Source: Phaeosaccion multiseriatum | Lineage: Eukaryota > Ochrophyta, other classes | DNA: 64,000 nt | Direction: 5' to 3' | Assembly (NCBI GenBank): GCA_965112735.1 | Contig: OZ218950.1 | Location: 2,976,001 to 3,040,000 of the forward strand | Shown: piece after piece, positions 10,336-22,000 of the stretch | Position numbering within the stretch: the stretch's first letter is position 1 | How the letters are laid out: every line of letters begins with the position of its first letter | Made by a program: the position numbers and the translations under genes | Notes under the pieces: model-generated | Told to the model about the DNA's origin: nothing | Databases searched by the model: none | What the model saw: the letters and a program-made list of their open reading frames with translations, nothing else

Positions 10336-13300
10336 ATGGGGAAGAGGAGGCGATACACGTGCGCTGATACCCGTCGATTCAGTGGTGGTGGATGTGCGAC
10401 TGCTGCAACCGTGGCAGTGTGCGGCTGCGCGGCGGTTCTGCAGAATGGGGTGGGTGTTTCAGGCTTGCATGTGGGCGCCCCTCAGCCCCTCGGTGCAGCT
10501 GCTGAGCGGCACGGTTTGAGACGTGGAGGAGGGGGAGGAGGAGGGGTAGGGGGAAGAGAAGGAGGAGAAGAAAGGAGCGGAGCCAGGGAGGATGTTAGGC
10601 CCCGGGCCTTACGATCGGTACCGTCGAATGGGGCATCAGAAAGAGATGGAGCGAGGCGGACGGGGGAAGTCATGGACTGGGTCGGTGGGGCGAGGCCCCA
10701 GCAGAGGAGTATTAATAGCAGCAGCAGTAGTAGTAGTCGGAGCAGTAGTAGTGGTAGCAACCCAGGGGATGCTACAGCGGCAGGAAGCAGCGTGCCTGCG
10801 GTTGGGCGACAGGCGCGTCGGCAGCAGCAGCCCCAGCAGGGGTCGGCTTTGTTGAGGACCAGCGCACCGGAAACTGGGCCGCGGAGGTCAATAGAGACAA
10901 AAACATCACCCCACACCCCCCCCTATAGAGCCGCTGCACGTGGTGGTGCCCGTTACAGCCATGGGAACAACCAGCCCAAAGCCAGAGGAGGGAAAGGAGA
11001 GAAGCACTGGCCCACTTCCCGACAGCCCATCTTTCAGACTCTTACAAACAAGCAGTTTACGTGTATTCGCAGGATCCAGAAGCTGGGTCGAATAGGCCTG
11101 CCGAAGGCGGCGGTGAAGGTGTTCAAGAAGGCCCTCAAGAATGCGCCACACCAGTTCGGAGAGCCGCTTTGCATGGAGTTCTACCGAGCGGGGCTCAACG
11201 CTCTCGGCAAGGCTGGCGAGGTCAGGCAAGCCCTCGAGCTGCTCAGGGAGATGGAGGCCAAGGGCGATGAAGCGCTCATGCCGGACGCTTCTTGCTTCAA
11301 CTGCTGCCTTCAGGTAAGAGCGGGTGGGCTCTCTATCCTTCTTGTTGGAGTGCACATCAGACCACCAACATCTGCCTTCCTGACTCTGCGTTTTGTTCGG
11401 TAGTGCCCAGTCTGTACATCTCATGTTAACGCTCTGTCGCCCCCCCCCCTCCCCCAGGCCGCAGCACGGGGCAAGAAGCCTCAGGTGGCCATGAAGCTCA
11501 TGGAGGAGATGCGGCAGAGAGGGGGCAAGTTCGCGCCAGATGACGTCAGCTACACATTCGCTGTACAGGTAGGTCAGGCAAAACGGGCAGACAGATAGAC
11601 AGACCGACCGACCGACAGGCCAGTAGGCTAGTATTGTGTAATGAGAAGAGGCCTTTCAGCCGGGGCTGGGGCAAGCAACTACCGAGTGGATGGGCGTTTG
11701 GCTTGGCAGCTGCCCAAGCAGGCGATACACCCCAGGTCCTCTTCCAACTTGCTAGTGCTGCTTCTTTTCCCCCCATATGTCTTCCTTGGTGCAGGCGTGC
11801 TCGAGGGTAGGGCAGGTGAAGAATGCGATGGCTCTGCTCGAAACCATGAAGATGGACGACATTAGGCCAAGTACGCGCATATACACGTACGCCATTCAGG
11901 CAGCGGCCAAGGTGTGTATGTATATTATGCCAGGAGGAGGGTGGTGGGCCTCTGGTGGTGTGTAGCACCGTCTCGTTCCGGCACACACACCACAGCCGAC
12001 CCTTCCCCCTCTTCTCTTGCTTACCCCTCCTCCCCCCCCTACACCCCTTGTGAACTCAATGTTACCATAGGCGGGAGCTCCTAATATGGCTCGTACCCTG
12101 TACGGCGAGATGCGGCTGAGGGGCCTCCAACCGGACTCCTTCACCTTCTCGGCTCTGATGGAGGTGAGTGAGGGTAGCGGGTGGGGGTAGGGGAGGGGAT
12201 GAGGAGAGAGGGGAGAGGAAGGGAGATTTGTCGGACCCCTTTCCCTTTGTCTACCAACGATGATGACGCGATTGAAGTTTGAGCTGCTCGCGTGCATGCT
12301 TCGTCCTCCCGGCCGTCAACAAACCCCACTCTCCTCCTCCTCCTCCTCCTCCGCCTCCTCCACCTCCTCCTCCTCCTTCGCCGTACTTCGATCGGACCCT
12401 CCTGCGTGATGATCGCAGTCGTGTGGAAAGGCAGGATTATGGGACAGAGCGCAGTCCACCCTCACAGACATGCGCTTGATGGGCATTGCCCCATGCGCTG
12501 CGTGCATGAACGGCCTCATCCTCGCGTATTCCAACGCGGGACTGAATAAGGAGGCGGAGAAGGTGCTCGATAGCATGCTTCTGCGCCACAGGGAAGACAG
12601 ACATTCGGAGAAGGGGGGGGTGGTGGTGGTGCAGCAGCAGCAGCAGCAGGAGGAGGAGGAGGAGCAGGGGGGGGAGAAGCAGGAGCAGCGGAAGGAGGAG
12701 AAGCAGCAGGAGCCCCTCCTGCCTGTGGCGGATAGCTACACCTTCGGGAGCGTCCTTGATGCCCATGCCAAGGCCGGAGACGCGGTTTCAGCGCTGCGAG
12801 TCTTGTCCAAGATGCCGATAGAGGGGGTGCCCATCACATCGCACTGCTACACCTCTGCCATTTGCGCGTGCGGTAAGGCGGGGAGGTGGAAAGATGCTCT
12901 GCGACTGTTGGAGCACGACATGTATTATCAAAAGGCGGCACCAGAGGCGCGCTGGAAGCACACGGGCTGGGTGCAGAAACGCCAAGCAATGTGGTTGTTC
13001 GAGGTGGCAGGCGTGCCGGGCAAGAAGCAGAACACCAGAGACAGGAAGGAGCGCCGCCCTGAGGAGAAGCACCAGCAGAAGCGCTGGGGCCGAGGTGGGG
13101 GGCTTGATGCGAGCCCCTTCCATGCTGCCATGAGTGCTTGTGCCCAGGCGGGGCAGTGGGAGGAGGCGGAGAGGCTCCTACCACGCATGCGAGCGCACGG
13201 GCTGACTCCGGGCAAGCTGGCGTACAACTCGGTGCTGCATGCCATGGCGAGGGCGAGTCAGTCCAAGCCGGCGCTGGCCTTGCTGTGGGACATGGAGGAT

Positions 13301-14446
13301 ACGTTTGGCGTCACGCCCGACGTTGTGTCGTTTAGCACTGTGATGGACGCATGTGGGAGGGCGGGCAACCCCAGGGGTGCGCTGCGGCTGCTCTACTCGA
13401 TGGAGATGCGGGGCATCAAGCCAGATGAAGTGGCCTTCGGGGTGGCAGTGGCGGCATGCGCTCGCACGGGCATGTTCCGCCAGGCCGAGAAGATTATCGA
13501 GTCGATGAAGGCGGAGTACGGCATCACGCCCTCCGAGGCGGTGTACACGGCAGCCATGCACGCATGTGCCCGAAGAGGCAACTGGCGAAGGGCCGTCTTG
13601 CTGCTGGAGCGCATGCAGACAGACCACGGAGGGCAGAGGAGCGAGACCTCCACGCGGGCCTTTGCCGCAGCTATCCACGCCTGTGGTGTGGCGGGCAACC
13701 CCAGCGCTGCGAGAGACGTGCTAAACCTCATGGCAGAGGCGGGTGTGGAGCCTGATGTGTACTGCCTCAATGCGGCCATCCATGCATGCGCAGTGGCAGG
13801 CGAGCCCACTCGATGCCTGCAGATTTTGTCGTCCATGCGCGAGCCCACCGTGGTGAGCTACAACACAGCCTTGGATGGGCTGGCGCGCGCGGGCCAGGCG
13901 CATGTCGCGACCGAATTGCTCGACAAGTTAGAGAGGACTGCGGGGCTCGTGGCCACGGAGATTACCTTCCTCACGGTACTCAAGGCCTGCTCTCGGTACC
14001 GATTCTCGAGAAGCATTGGCAGCTGGAGGTACCATGGCACAGGCTCAGAGGCGGATTTGGAGTCGAGGCAGCAGCAGGGACATGAGAGCCAACGCTGGGA
14101 TGGCGACCATCACAATGGGCCGGTGTGGGAGATTGTGGAGACTACCCTCGACGAGATGCGCAAGCGGGGCCACCCCGTCGGCACTGTGGCGCTTGGGTAT
14201 GCCGTGCAGGCTGCTCAGCAAGCGTGCGGGGACGGGGGAGGGGAGCCGGCGGCCAAGGCACTAGGCAGACTAAAGCTGCTCCAGAGAGAGGTGGAGGAGA
14301 GAGAGTTACAGGCGAAGCTTGCCACGGATCGCAAGGAGACGGAGTGGAACATTAAGCAGTTGCAGCTCAAGGAAGAGAAGAACAAGAGGAAGATGCTATT
14401 GCTCGCGAGGGAGAGGAGGGAGGCCGGGGAAGGCCCCCTCAGGTAG
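10336..14446 (+). CDS. Pentatricopeptide repeat (PPR) protein
   Basis: Five exons, 10336-11313, 11458-11568, 11795-11911, 12071-12163 and 12419-14446, all join in phase 0 and give 1,108 residues. The last acceptor (12418) was chosen because it restores a PPR helix, LME|SCGKAGLWDRAQSTL. About a dozen 35-residue motifs follow from residue ~250, with the repeated pattern 'NSVLHAMARASQSKPALALL' and 'SFSTVMDACGRAGNPRGALR'. A Q/E-rich insert (residues ~485-515) interrupts the array, and the C-terminus (from ~1040) is a charged coiled coil. PPR proteins bind organellar RNA by one repeat per base and act in processing, editing or translation. The first ~240 residues are low complexity and the organellar targeting signal is unclear. 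The true start could lie at an unseen upstream exon. Confidence 0.9.
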
Positions 14447-14778
14447 GGGTAGTACTGGAGGCAGGCCCTCTTGGGGCTGAATAGAGCTAATTGGAAGAAA
14501 ACAGAAATAGAGGTTATTATTGTACGGACAGCTTCCCTTATCAGAGACTATACTGACGGCTTCGATGCCTCAGCTCTTCCAGTCGCGGGGCCCCCAATGC
14601 TACATCCACCCCTTTGCCGCGACTCTTGGTCAGGGACTTACACAACACAGGCTCCAATCCTGTGTTGCGTGTGTGGCGCGTCTTGCTTTGGTTTGGGCCC
14701 TTCACAGGCGTTCAGCACGTACGTCATCGGTGACTCGGCAAAAGCCAAAGCCAACGCTCACTTCTTCAGCAATGTGCC
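14447..14778. other. Convergent spacer, PPR / MaoC
   Basis: 332 bp lie between the stop codons of the PPR gene (+) and the MaoC gene (-). Short plus-strand open frames cross it but look like shadows of the antisense MaoC exon. It must hold both 3' ends. Nothing else is seen. Confidence 0.5.
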
Positions 14779-16803
14779 TCACAATCTACATCTGCTTTCG
14801 TTGGGTGCAGCAGCAGCACCAACGGGACGAAGACTGGCAAGGCCGTCCTTCACCACCGCCACCGCCCCCTCCCCACCCTTGTGTCTTGTTCGTGTTGTTG
14901 TTCCCGGCTCGAGCTCCAGGGGGAGTGCCCACACTTCGTATGAGAGGCGGAGGTGGGCAGGCGCAGCGTGAGAGCGCTCTTGCTGCTGCTGCTGCTGCTC
15001 GCCGTGAGAGGCTTGTGCTGCTTCTCCTCCTGATCCTCCTGCACCCCTTGAAGGGCTTCCTCCTTGTGCTTCTTCTGCCTCTTGCTCTTCCCAGATGCGC
15101 ACCTGCAGTCTCTGCCCAGGCAAGACTGGCTTTGTGAATCGGCCTCGAATGGAGTAGAGGCGCAGGTCGGTTTTCCTGTCTTGAGTGTACTGCAGAAGTG
15201 CTCTGACATGCGAGGGGCAGCAACAAGAGCAACGAAGTTAACACAGTAGTAGACTATTATTAGCAACCCATATATATGTATATGTGTGTATATATACGCA
15301 GAGGAGGGACTCTACAGAGGGGGGAGGGGGAAGGTAAGTCGCTTAGCAAAGGGGGTGAGGAAGACGTTGTCGTGCCTCGGCTTTCCACGCTTTGTGTTCC
15401 CTCTCCTTTCGGCCTCCCTTACCTAACGGCGAACCCAAAGGAACACAGGCCGTGCAGAATGGGGTTTTGGAGGCCCAATTTGTTCGCCGCCGCCGGATCG
15501 ACATGTAGCGCGTTGTAGTCTCCAGACAGACGATACAGCAACGCCTGTTCGGGCTGTGTCTGGAGGCAGATAACTGCATCCGGGGTTTGGTTATGGCCGC
15601 GGAGAGGGTTTCTTCCTACAATGGGAGGCTTGTTTGCTTCCTCTTGGCTCCCCATGCCTACTCTTCCTCCATCGTCGCCATCTGCCGCGTCGCGGATGTC
15701 GCACTGCTCTCCTCTCCGTACATGGCGTAGAAATGCCCCCTGTAGAAAAGTCCCCTGGATTCCCACTTGTGTGTGTTGGTCCAGAGGCGTGGGAGCGAGA
15801 GAGACAAAGAATGAGAGAGAGCAGAGAAAGAGAGAGAATGAGAAGGAGAAGAGAGGGGGAGAGAGACTTTCAGTCCCGGCCTTTACGACGGAATCAGAAA
15901 AAACGCTCGACCCGCCACAAGCCATGTCTTGGCACACCGGTGCAGTGGCATGAAACGAAGCTCATGAACGCACCAGCCATCTCCGTCCCGTGCTCATTGG
16001 AAAACACAGTCTTGGTTCGTAGCAACGTGCCCCTCTTCGTCTTCGTAGCGCTGAGGAGCGAGGACACCGCCCGCAATCGCCCTCCACGGGGGTCCAAGGG
16101 TCGACGCACTATAAGCTGCTGATCATAGTGCAGGATTTGAGAGTGGCTCACTGGGGCCTCCCATACCATCTCTGGCGGCAGTGGCGGTACCAGACATAGA
16201 GTACGGCCTGCGGCACAACGGAGACGATGAGGTAGTATAGTGACAGGACGGAGGGGGAAAGAGGGGGAGGGGGGGCGGAGTACAAAGAACAGGAGCAAGG
16301 CAAGCAAGAAACAAGCACCATTGGGAGGAGGTGAAGAAGAATTAACGAGGAGTAAGTTGGGAGAGGACGCTGCACTGAGCCGAGAACAGCAGCGACAAGG
16401 GTAGGCCTTCCTTGCACTTCGGACGATTGTTGACCACTAAATTCCTCAGCCATTCATTGCCACGCCATTACAGGGCAATGCTTCGCTCACCTGGAAAGGG
16501 CACCACATTGTTCGACGTCCCCTTGAAAGGGAGGGCGAGCACGAATGTGGGGAAGGCCTCGAATGCTTCGTGGCCTGCAGCAGAGGGTTTCAGCGAAGAT
16601 TCCCGCCAGTTCACTCATTAGAGATGTGAGAGAGGAAGAGAGGGGCAAGAGAAGGGAGGAAAGACCTTACCTTCATAGAGATACCGCAGATCTGAGCCCC
16701 TCCTGCTGCCACATCCAATGCCCAAAGCGTAGATCAGCAAGTCCTTGGTGTTGTAGCTGAGCGTATGACACCGTGCGCCCTTGACCTCTTGCCTGCCGTC
16801 CAT
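14779..16803 (-). CDS. MaoC-type enoyl-CoA hydratase 2, peroxisomal
   Basis: Five exons, 16803-16671, 16574-16491, 16171-15936, 15739-15423 and 15202-14779, give 397 residues with consistent phases. The 15936/15739 junction is the least certain. The protein is a double hot-dog hydratase like the C-terminal part of human HSD17B4 and yeast Fox2. It shows 'YNTKDLLIYALGIGCG', 'FPTFVLALPF', 'QILHYDQQLIVRRPL', the hydratase-2 active-site block 'YRLSGDYNALHVDP' followed by 'PILHGLCSFGFAVR', and then 'GRFTKPVLPGQ'. It hydrates trans-2-enoyl-CoA to (R)-3-hydroxyacyl-CoA in beta-oxidation. The last three residues, CRL, fit the PTS1 peroxisomal signal. Unusually, ~85 low-complexity residues with a Q6 run separate 'VRIWEE' from the final strand 'VVKDGLASL'. 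No dehydrogenase or SCP2 domain is attached. Confidence 0.88.
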
Positions 16804-17599
16804 GCCTGCTGTCCATCGCGGCGTTTGTGCGGTTTTGGTATGTACATTACATCCTTAAGTGCCATCCCTTGATTCTTCGCGTGTTGGTGATACTTCGTGG
16901 ATCTTTTCTTTCCCCACTGCTGTGCAGCTGGAGCACCTGCATATTTCAGGCCGGGGAGCTGGTCCTGGCGGGCAGTGAAGGGGAACAAGCCTCCTCGGGT
17001 AAGAGGGGCTCAGGCTGGGCAGTGAACAACTTCTCGGAGGAGGGCCAAGCCCGGCACCAGCGGCAGCGGCGGCAGTGCTGCTCACAAAGGGAACTTCTAT
17101 ATATACCAGCACTAACAGTGTGAGCAGGTTTATTTGTGTCAGTGTGTCTGGGATGAATTGTGTGAGTGGAGTGTGTGAGTGAGTGAGTGTGTGTGTGTGT
17201 GAGTGAGTGAGTGAGTGAGTGAGTGAGTGCGTGAGAGTCACGAGAAATAGAGGAGTGTTAGGTGCAGTGAAAGGGTAGGTGCAGGTCGGAGTGTGGCAAG
17301 AGAGCTAAAGAGAGGAGAGCTTGTGAGAATGTGAGGAGAAGGAGGGGAGAAACTCTACTAGGAAGAGGCTTTCGGCCCAGGCAAGTGGCCGCGATGGAGG
17401 AAGAAAGGTAAAGAGGAGAGCGAGAACGACACACACGCAAAGAGAGAGAAAGAAGCAAGAGGAGGGAAAGGAGAGAAGGTGAGACGTGTCGGGACGCAAT
17501 CGCAAGTCAGGGGGTGCAAGGTCGCGTGCCCGCAGGGAGAGGATCGTTGACATACCTACATACCTCAGGCAGGGTCCCTGCTTCAAATGCGAGGGCTGT
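16804..17599. other. Upstream spacer of MaoC gene
   Basis: The first few hundred bases should hold the MaoC promoter. A GTGAGT-rich microsatellite lies at ~17160-17230 and a purine-rich stretch at ~17240-17480. No gene is visible. Confidence 0.5.
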
Positions 17600-17691
17600 T
17601 CAACCCCTGATACACTATCCGCTATCCGCTATCGCCGGCGCGCTATCCGCTACGCTATCGAGAATGTGGGCGATAGTGTATCAGGGGTTGA
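17600..17691. mobile_element. 92-bp MITE with 20-bp TIRs and 6-bp TSD
   Basis: Arms 17600-17619 and 17672-17691 are perfect 20-bp inverted repeats (TCAACCCCTGATACACTATC). The element is flanked by a perfect 6-bp direct duplication GGCTGT (17594-17599 and 17692-17697). The interior is built of GCTATCC-like words. It has no coding capacity and must have been moved in trans. Confidence 0.85.
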
Positions 17692-17703
17692 GGCTGTGTG
17701 TGT

Positions 17704-17827
17704 TCGGCCCCTGACACGCTTCTGAGACAGGCCAGCCCAGAAGCAGAAGCAGGAAGCAGGCCGGCTGGCGCCGGCCAGAAGCAAAAAAAGCAGGAAGCAG
17801 GGTCGCCTCAGAAGCATGTCAGGGGCC

Positions 17828-17829
<2 letters not shown>
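17704..17829. mobile_element. 126-bp foldback element, 'agaagc' type
   Basis: Arms begin TCGGCCCCTGACA and pair over ~23 bp (17704-17726 with 17807-17829, one mismatch). Both flanks are (GT)n, consistent with a 6-bp GTGTGT duplication inside a microsatellite. The interior repeats CAGAAGC/GGAAGC words around a CCGGCTGGCGCCGGCC core. It is related in its termini to the elements at 17600 and 27201. Confidence 0.8.

Positions 17830-17830
<1 letters not shown>

Positions 17831-17869
<39 letters not shown>
17831..17869. repeat. (TG)n microsatellite
   Basis: About 19 pure TG units separate the foldback element ending at 17829 from the TIR element that begins at 17869. Confidence 0.9.
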
Positions 17870-17870
<1 letters not shown>

Positions 17871-18818
17871 CGGCTCCAGACTGGACTATAAACCTATACT
17901 CTAGGCCGGCCAGTTTTTCTCCCTAGGCCGGCGGTTCTTGGCCTAACCCCTGGGTCACCTGACACTGGGGTATGCTCATAAGGTGGGGTGAGTCCATTGG
18001 GCTAACTCGCAGGACAACCAAGCAAAAAAAAAATATTATTACTACTACCCCCTCCTACGCGCACTCGGGGCATGTCCATGATCTCTCGGTCTTTCTCCAA
18101 CCTTAAGCAACGAACGTGGTACTTCTTCCGCACGTGTCCTCATTGCGGCAGAGGATGATGGTCCCGGGCTTATCATTGTCGTTGCATACAGCACAGAAGG
18201 TTTCCTTGCCGTCCTTGTTCAGAAGCTTTTGCTTCGCCTCATGCACCACCGTCGGCCTCACCGGCTGGTTGTAGTTCTGCTTCCCTCGCCTCCGACGTCT
18301 GGAGCTGACTTCCTTCGCTCCATCGTCGCTGCTCTCGTCCTCGCTGCTATCCACCATCCCTACTTCAAGAAGCGCTTCCCCTTGAATCCGCTCCTTCTCC
18401 GCTACGTTGACGAGGGTGCGGCACGTCGTACTGCTCCTGCGAAAGCAATGCTAAAGCCCTCCATCGTTGTACTCGTTGCGCCCCCAGTGGCATGTCGAAT
18501 CGAACTCCATCCCCATACAAGGCCTGGAAACTGACTCTCGGAGGTAAATTCAACCCTGTACCTGACGTCACCATCAGGAGGGGCAGCGTCAGTGTTGGTC
18601 TCACTCTCCACAGGACCATTGTACCGGCATTTGGGCCTTGGCGGCTTGATGAGCTTGCTGCCTCGCTTGCCCGCCCCCTTTCCTTGCCGCTTCTCCTCGA
18701 CAGCATGCTCCCCGGGGGGGCGGCGCCAAAAATAGGGCTAGGCCGGGGGCCTGCAGCCCCCCTAGCCCGGCCGAATTTCGTCTCTAGGCCTAGGTTTATA
18801 GTCCAGTCTAGAGCCGAA
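17869..18818. mobile_element. ~950-bp DNA-transposon remnant with 28-bp TIRs
   Basis: Arms 17869-17896 and 18791-18818 match at 27 of 28 positions and begin TTCGGCTCYAGACTGGACTA. Inside, the minus strand carries decayed coding sequence. One frame is open from 18450 down to 18103 and includes an ATG at 18357. It shows an acidic stretch, five arginines, and a Cys cluster 'CAVCNDNDKPGTIILC'. An in-frame TAG at 18451-18453 and frame changes break it from further coding-like sequence upstream (rich in basic residues). No target duplication is evident. The protein is probably a transposase or accessory fragment, but the superfamily is not assigned. Confidence 0.6.
18103..18357 (-). pseudogene. Zinc-cluster ORF fragment inside TIR element
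   Basis: 84 codons run from an ATG at 18357 to a stop. The frame stays open upstream to 18450, where a TAG closes it. Visible parts are an acidic Ser-rich start, an RRRRRGK basic patch and a C-terminal Cys cluster with two CxxC-like pairs. I do not recognise the family. Its position inside matched TIRs suggests transposon coding sequence in decay. Confidence 0.4.
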
Positions 18819-19041
18819 TTGACCTCACGAGGGTGCACAACCATCGTAAATTCCAGGCAGCAGCCAACATTTGATCTCACAAGGCTACACAACCAGCATA
18901 GCGTCACCTCCAACGCGAAGCTTTGTTGTGCGTGGACGAGCATTCAATACTACGGTGCAGGACCGTTCGCAGCTCGTTTGGATGAGTTGATGCACTCCCT
19001 CTCCAGCATGAACGGAGAGTTTGATGTGGTGGACACAACCA

Positions 19042-22000
19042 TCAGTCGCGTCGATGTCCACAGCGCCGGCAAGTGAGCCAATCCCAGGCCCGATACATGG
19101 CAGTGACGCCCTTGTTGAGGGCGCCGCCCACGGCCTGCTCCCATTGCGGGACGAGCGAGTCTCCGTTGCCCGAGCCGCGGCCGCGCCTTTGCCGTAGTAC
19201 CATGCCCATAAAGTTCTGCTTCAAAAAGTGTGAACTTAGCTCCAGCGCGGAGAACACAAAAACCTTTTCGCGGATTGGATCGACGATGGACGACACGGGA
19301 CACCCAACACATACACAGAGGGAACGGCAGAGGCAGTACGAAGCACAAAGAAGAGTGGGGGTGAATGAGACCTTTGTGCCAACGTGCCTTTCTTCCCCTT
19401 CCCACTGCCTTCTCCCGTATCGCATCTCGCCTCTCCCCTCCCGCCTCTCCCCTCCCCCCTCGTCTCTCCTCTCCTCCCCTTCCTCACCAGAGTGTAGACT
19501 ATGAACCTCAGAGATTGAGAGAGTTCGCAACTCTGTGAGTCCTCGTCCAGATTATAAAAGTAGTACTTCTCACAGGCCGGACGGGTGCACTCATTGGTGC
19601 TCAGGTCGTAGGACTGCATGCCCACACAGACCACCTGCCAGGGACACAAAACCAGTGAATGAAATGAATCATGGAGCGCATGTTAGTGGACTAGCAGTGC
19701 AACGCAAAAGTTCAAAGCAGACAGTCACAAAGAAACAAACAACGAGCCCACTCCACACTGGCAAACACAGCCGTATAGAGCCTTTTCACAGAAGCCTTCT
19801 CTCGTTGGACCAACCAAACCCACCGGTGCAGCACAGCTCGCCTCCGCGGATGCTTGGCTCTGTGCGTCTGTCTCCTTGTTGGCAAAGCCCACTCGCGGTG
19901 TGTCCCAATCGAGCACCGTGTAGAGGGAGCGTAGCGCCATACTACCGAGCACGATCCGCGGTCGGATGGGCTCGTAGCGGAACAGGGGGAGCGCACGGCT
20001 CGGGGTGTCGGGATAGATCTGCAGAGAGGAAGAGTGAGTAGTGCGCCCACAATAATCACGCAAAGGGGGGCATGATCGTGAGGAGGAGGAGGAGGTTGCA
20101 GGGGCAAGTCGTTAGTACATCAGGTGGAAGAATGGAAAAAGGCAAAAGAGTGGCGTTCGGACGACCCACAGCCCTAGACACACACGCCAATGGGAAAAAC
20201 ATCGACAGATCGACCAGAGCCAAAATAGAGGACGTGAGGACGTAGAGAGGGCACAGCATCCTTGTGTTCTCTTACCGATAAGCCGCGGCGTAAGCACAGC
20301 GCAAAATTTCCGTTCTCATCCGTCTCATTGGTCCGCAGTAAGGCGCCCAAGGGGACCTTGAGAGGCTCACCGGTGCGGCTCACTCCGAAGGTCAACCACG
20401 GAAGGTCTGCTGCACTCAGGCCGGAGTTCACCTGAGGAGGAGGAGGAGGAGGAGGAGGAGGAGGGGAGGGAGGAGGATGAATTGCGAGGATTGAAGATAC
20501 GTGCGGCGGGCGGGCCAAAGAGAGAGGCAAGGATGGCCAAACATACACGTGAACATGCCCTTCCTACCCACCCATTGAGGAAAGAGACAAAACCCGACTG
20601 ACATATCATGGGAGATCAACCCTATGCCACACTTGGGCCGTGCCAGCCACAAGGCAATCCGCACGCCCCTCTCTCCCCCTCCTGCACGCTCTGTTCCCAT
20701 GGGTATGGCACGGTATGACGTACATAGCATGTCGTTTGCCCCGCCTCGTCCACAGGACAAGGTCGATTGACGGGTGCCCAGGAGGTGAGGGCATCGAACA
20801 TCTCCTCGGGGAGGGTGATACATGCGGCACCGGTGTTCACCTCGGCAGGCCACACCACCGTCACGTTTGCGAAAAGGTCCACGCCACACAGGCTGAGATC
20901 ATAGAGGCTGGAGAGGAGGAAAGGGGGAGGAAGAGCACAAGAGAGGGGCAAGCGGAGAGGAGGAGGAGGGTGAAAGAATAGGGGAGAAGAAGGGCAGGGG
21001 GGGGTTGCAAGGTGCAGAGTCCCAGAGGGTCGGGAGGAGCGGTAAGTGGTAGAGCATTGGTGACAGTGAGGGCGACAGATGAAGCACGCACGTGGTCCTT
21101 GCCTCTCTGTCCCCTCCCCCCTCTCTTTTCTCTCGGACCACCCCTCCTGCTGCTGGGTCAAAGCCAAAGCCATACGCGAGTGTTGTACTGTGTTCCTTTC
21201 GTCCATCCATACCTGAAGGAGTGTCTGTACGAGGTGGTGGGATGCGCATCTTCGCCCCACTGCAGAGTGTCACTATACGCGGCATCTACCCCCCCAAGGG
21301 CGAGAGAGGAGGAGGAGGACGAGTCTTCTGCATTCAGGTCTAGGGCAACCCACTGGTGACAAGCAAAGAGAGCGAGTGAGAGTGGGACAAGATTAGAGAG
21401 TAGCGAGTGCGTGGGGGGGAGAATAAGAGGAATACTTGGTGTTTTTTGCCTCGTGTGGTAAGGGACCTTCCAATCACATCATCTTCTTCGTCAGCACACC
21501 AACAACAGCATGTGGAGCAGTCCTCGAGGCAGCGTGTGGGTTCGTGCGCGCGTGCGTGTGTGTGTATATGTGCGTGCGGCCGTCTCACCCGTTGGTCCGG
21601 CGGGGCCACGGACAGAAGCATTTCGTAGAACGCCGTGTCGCTGCCGACCTGACCGAAGCAGGTGGTGGTACGGGCCAGCCCCAGGATACCACCAGCCCGC
21701 TCGTATCCGTAGTGCAGCTCCTCGGAGGCGTCGCTCACGTTGAAGGTACCCAAGATGCCCGCGATGGAAACGTTTGTGCTGCGGTTTGTCGCACCCGGCA
21801 GGCTGACCTAGTTGATTCAAAAGGTATTGATGGGAGTAGGTCATGAATTGGTAAGGTAGGAGCGGAAGTGGGGGCTTATTGGAGGCAGGGATGAGTATCA
21901 GGGGGGGTTGGAGCTTCTCGGGTTTTCGTTTCGGGGCGAAGGGGTAGATACAGGAGAGGGGGGGGGGGGGCTGCCTTCCCTCATGCCTTCAGCCACTTAC

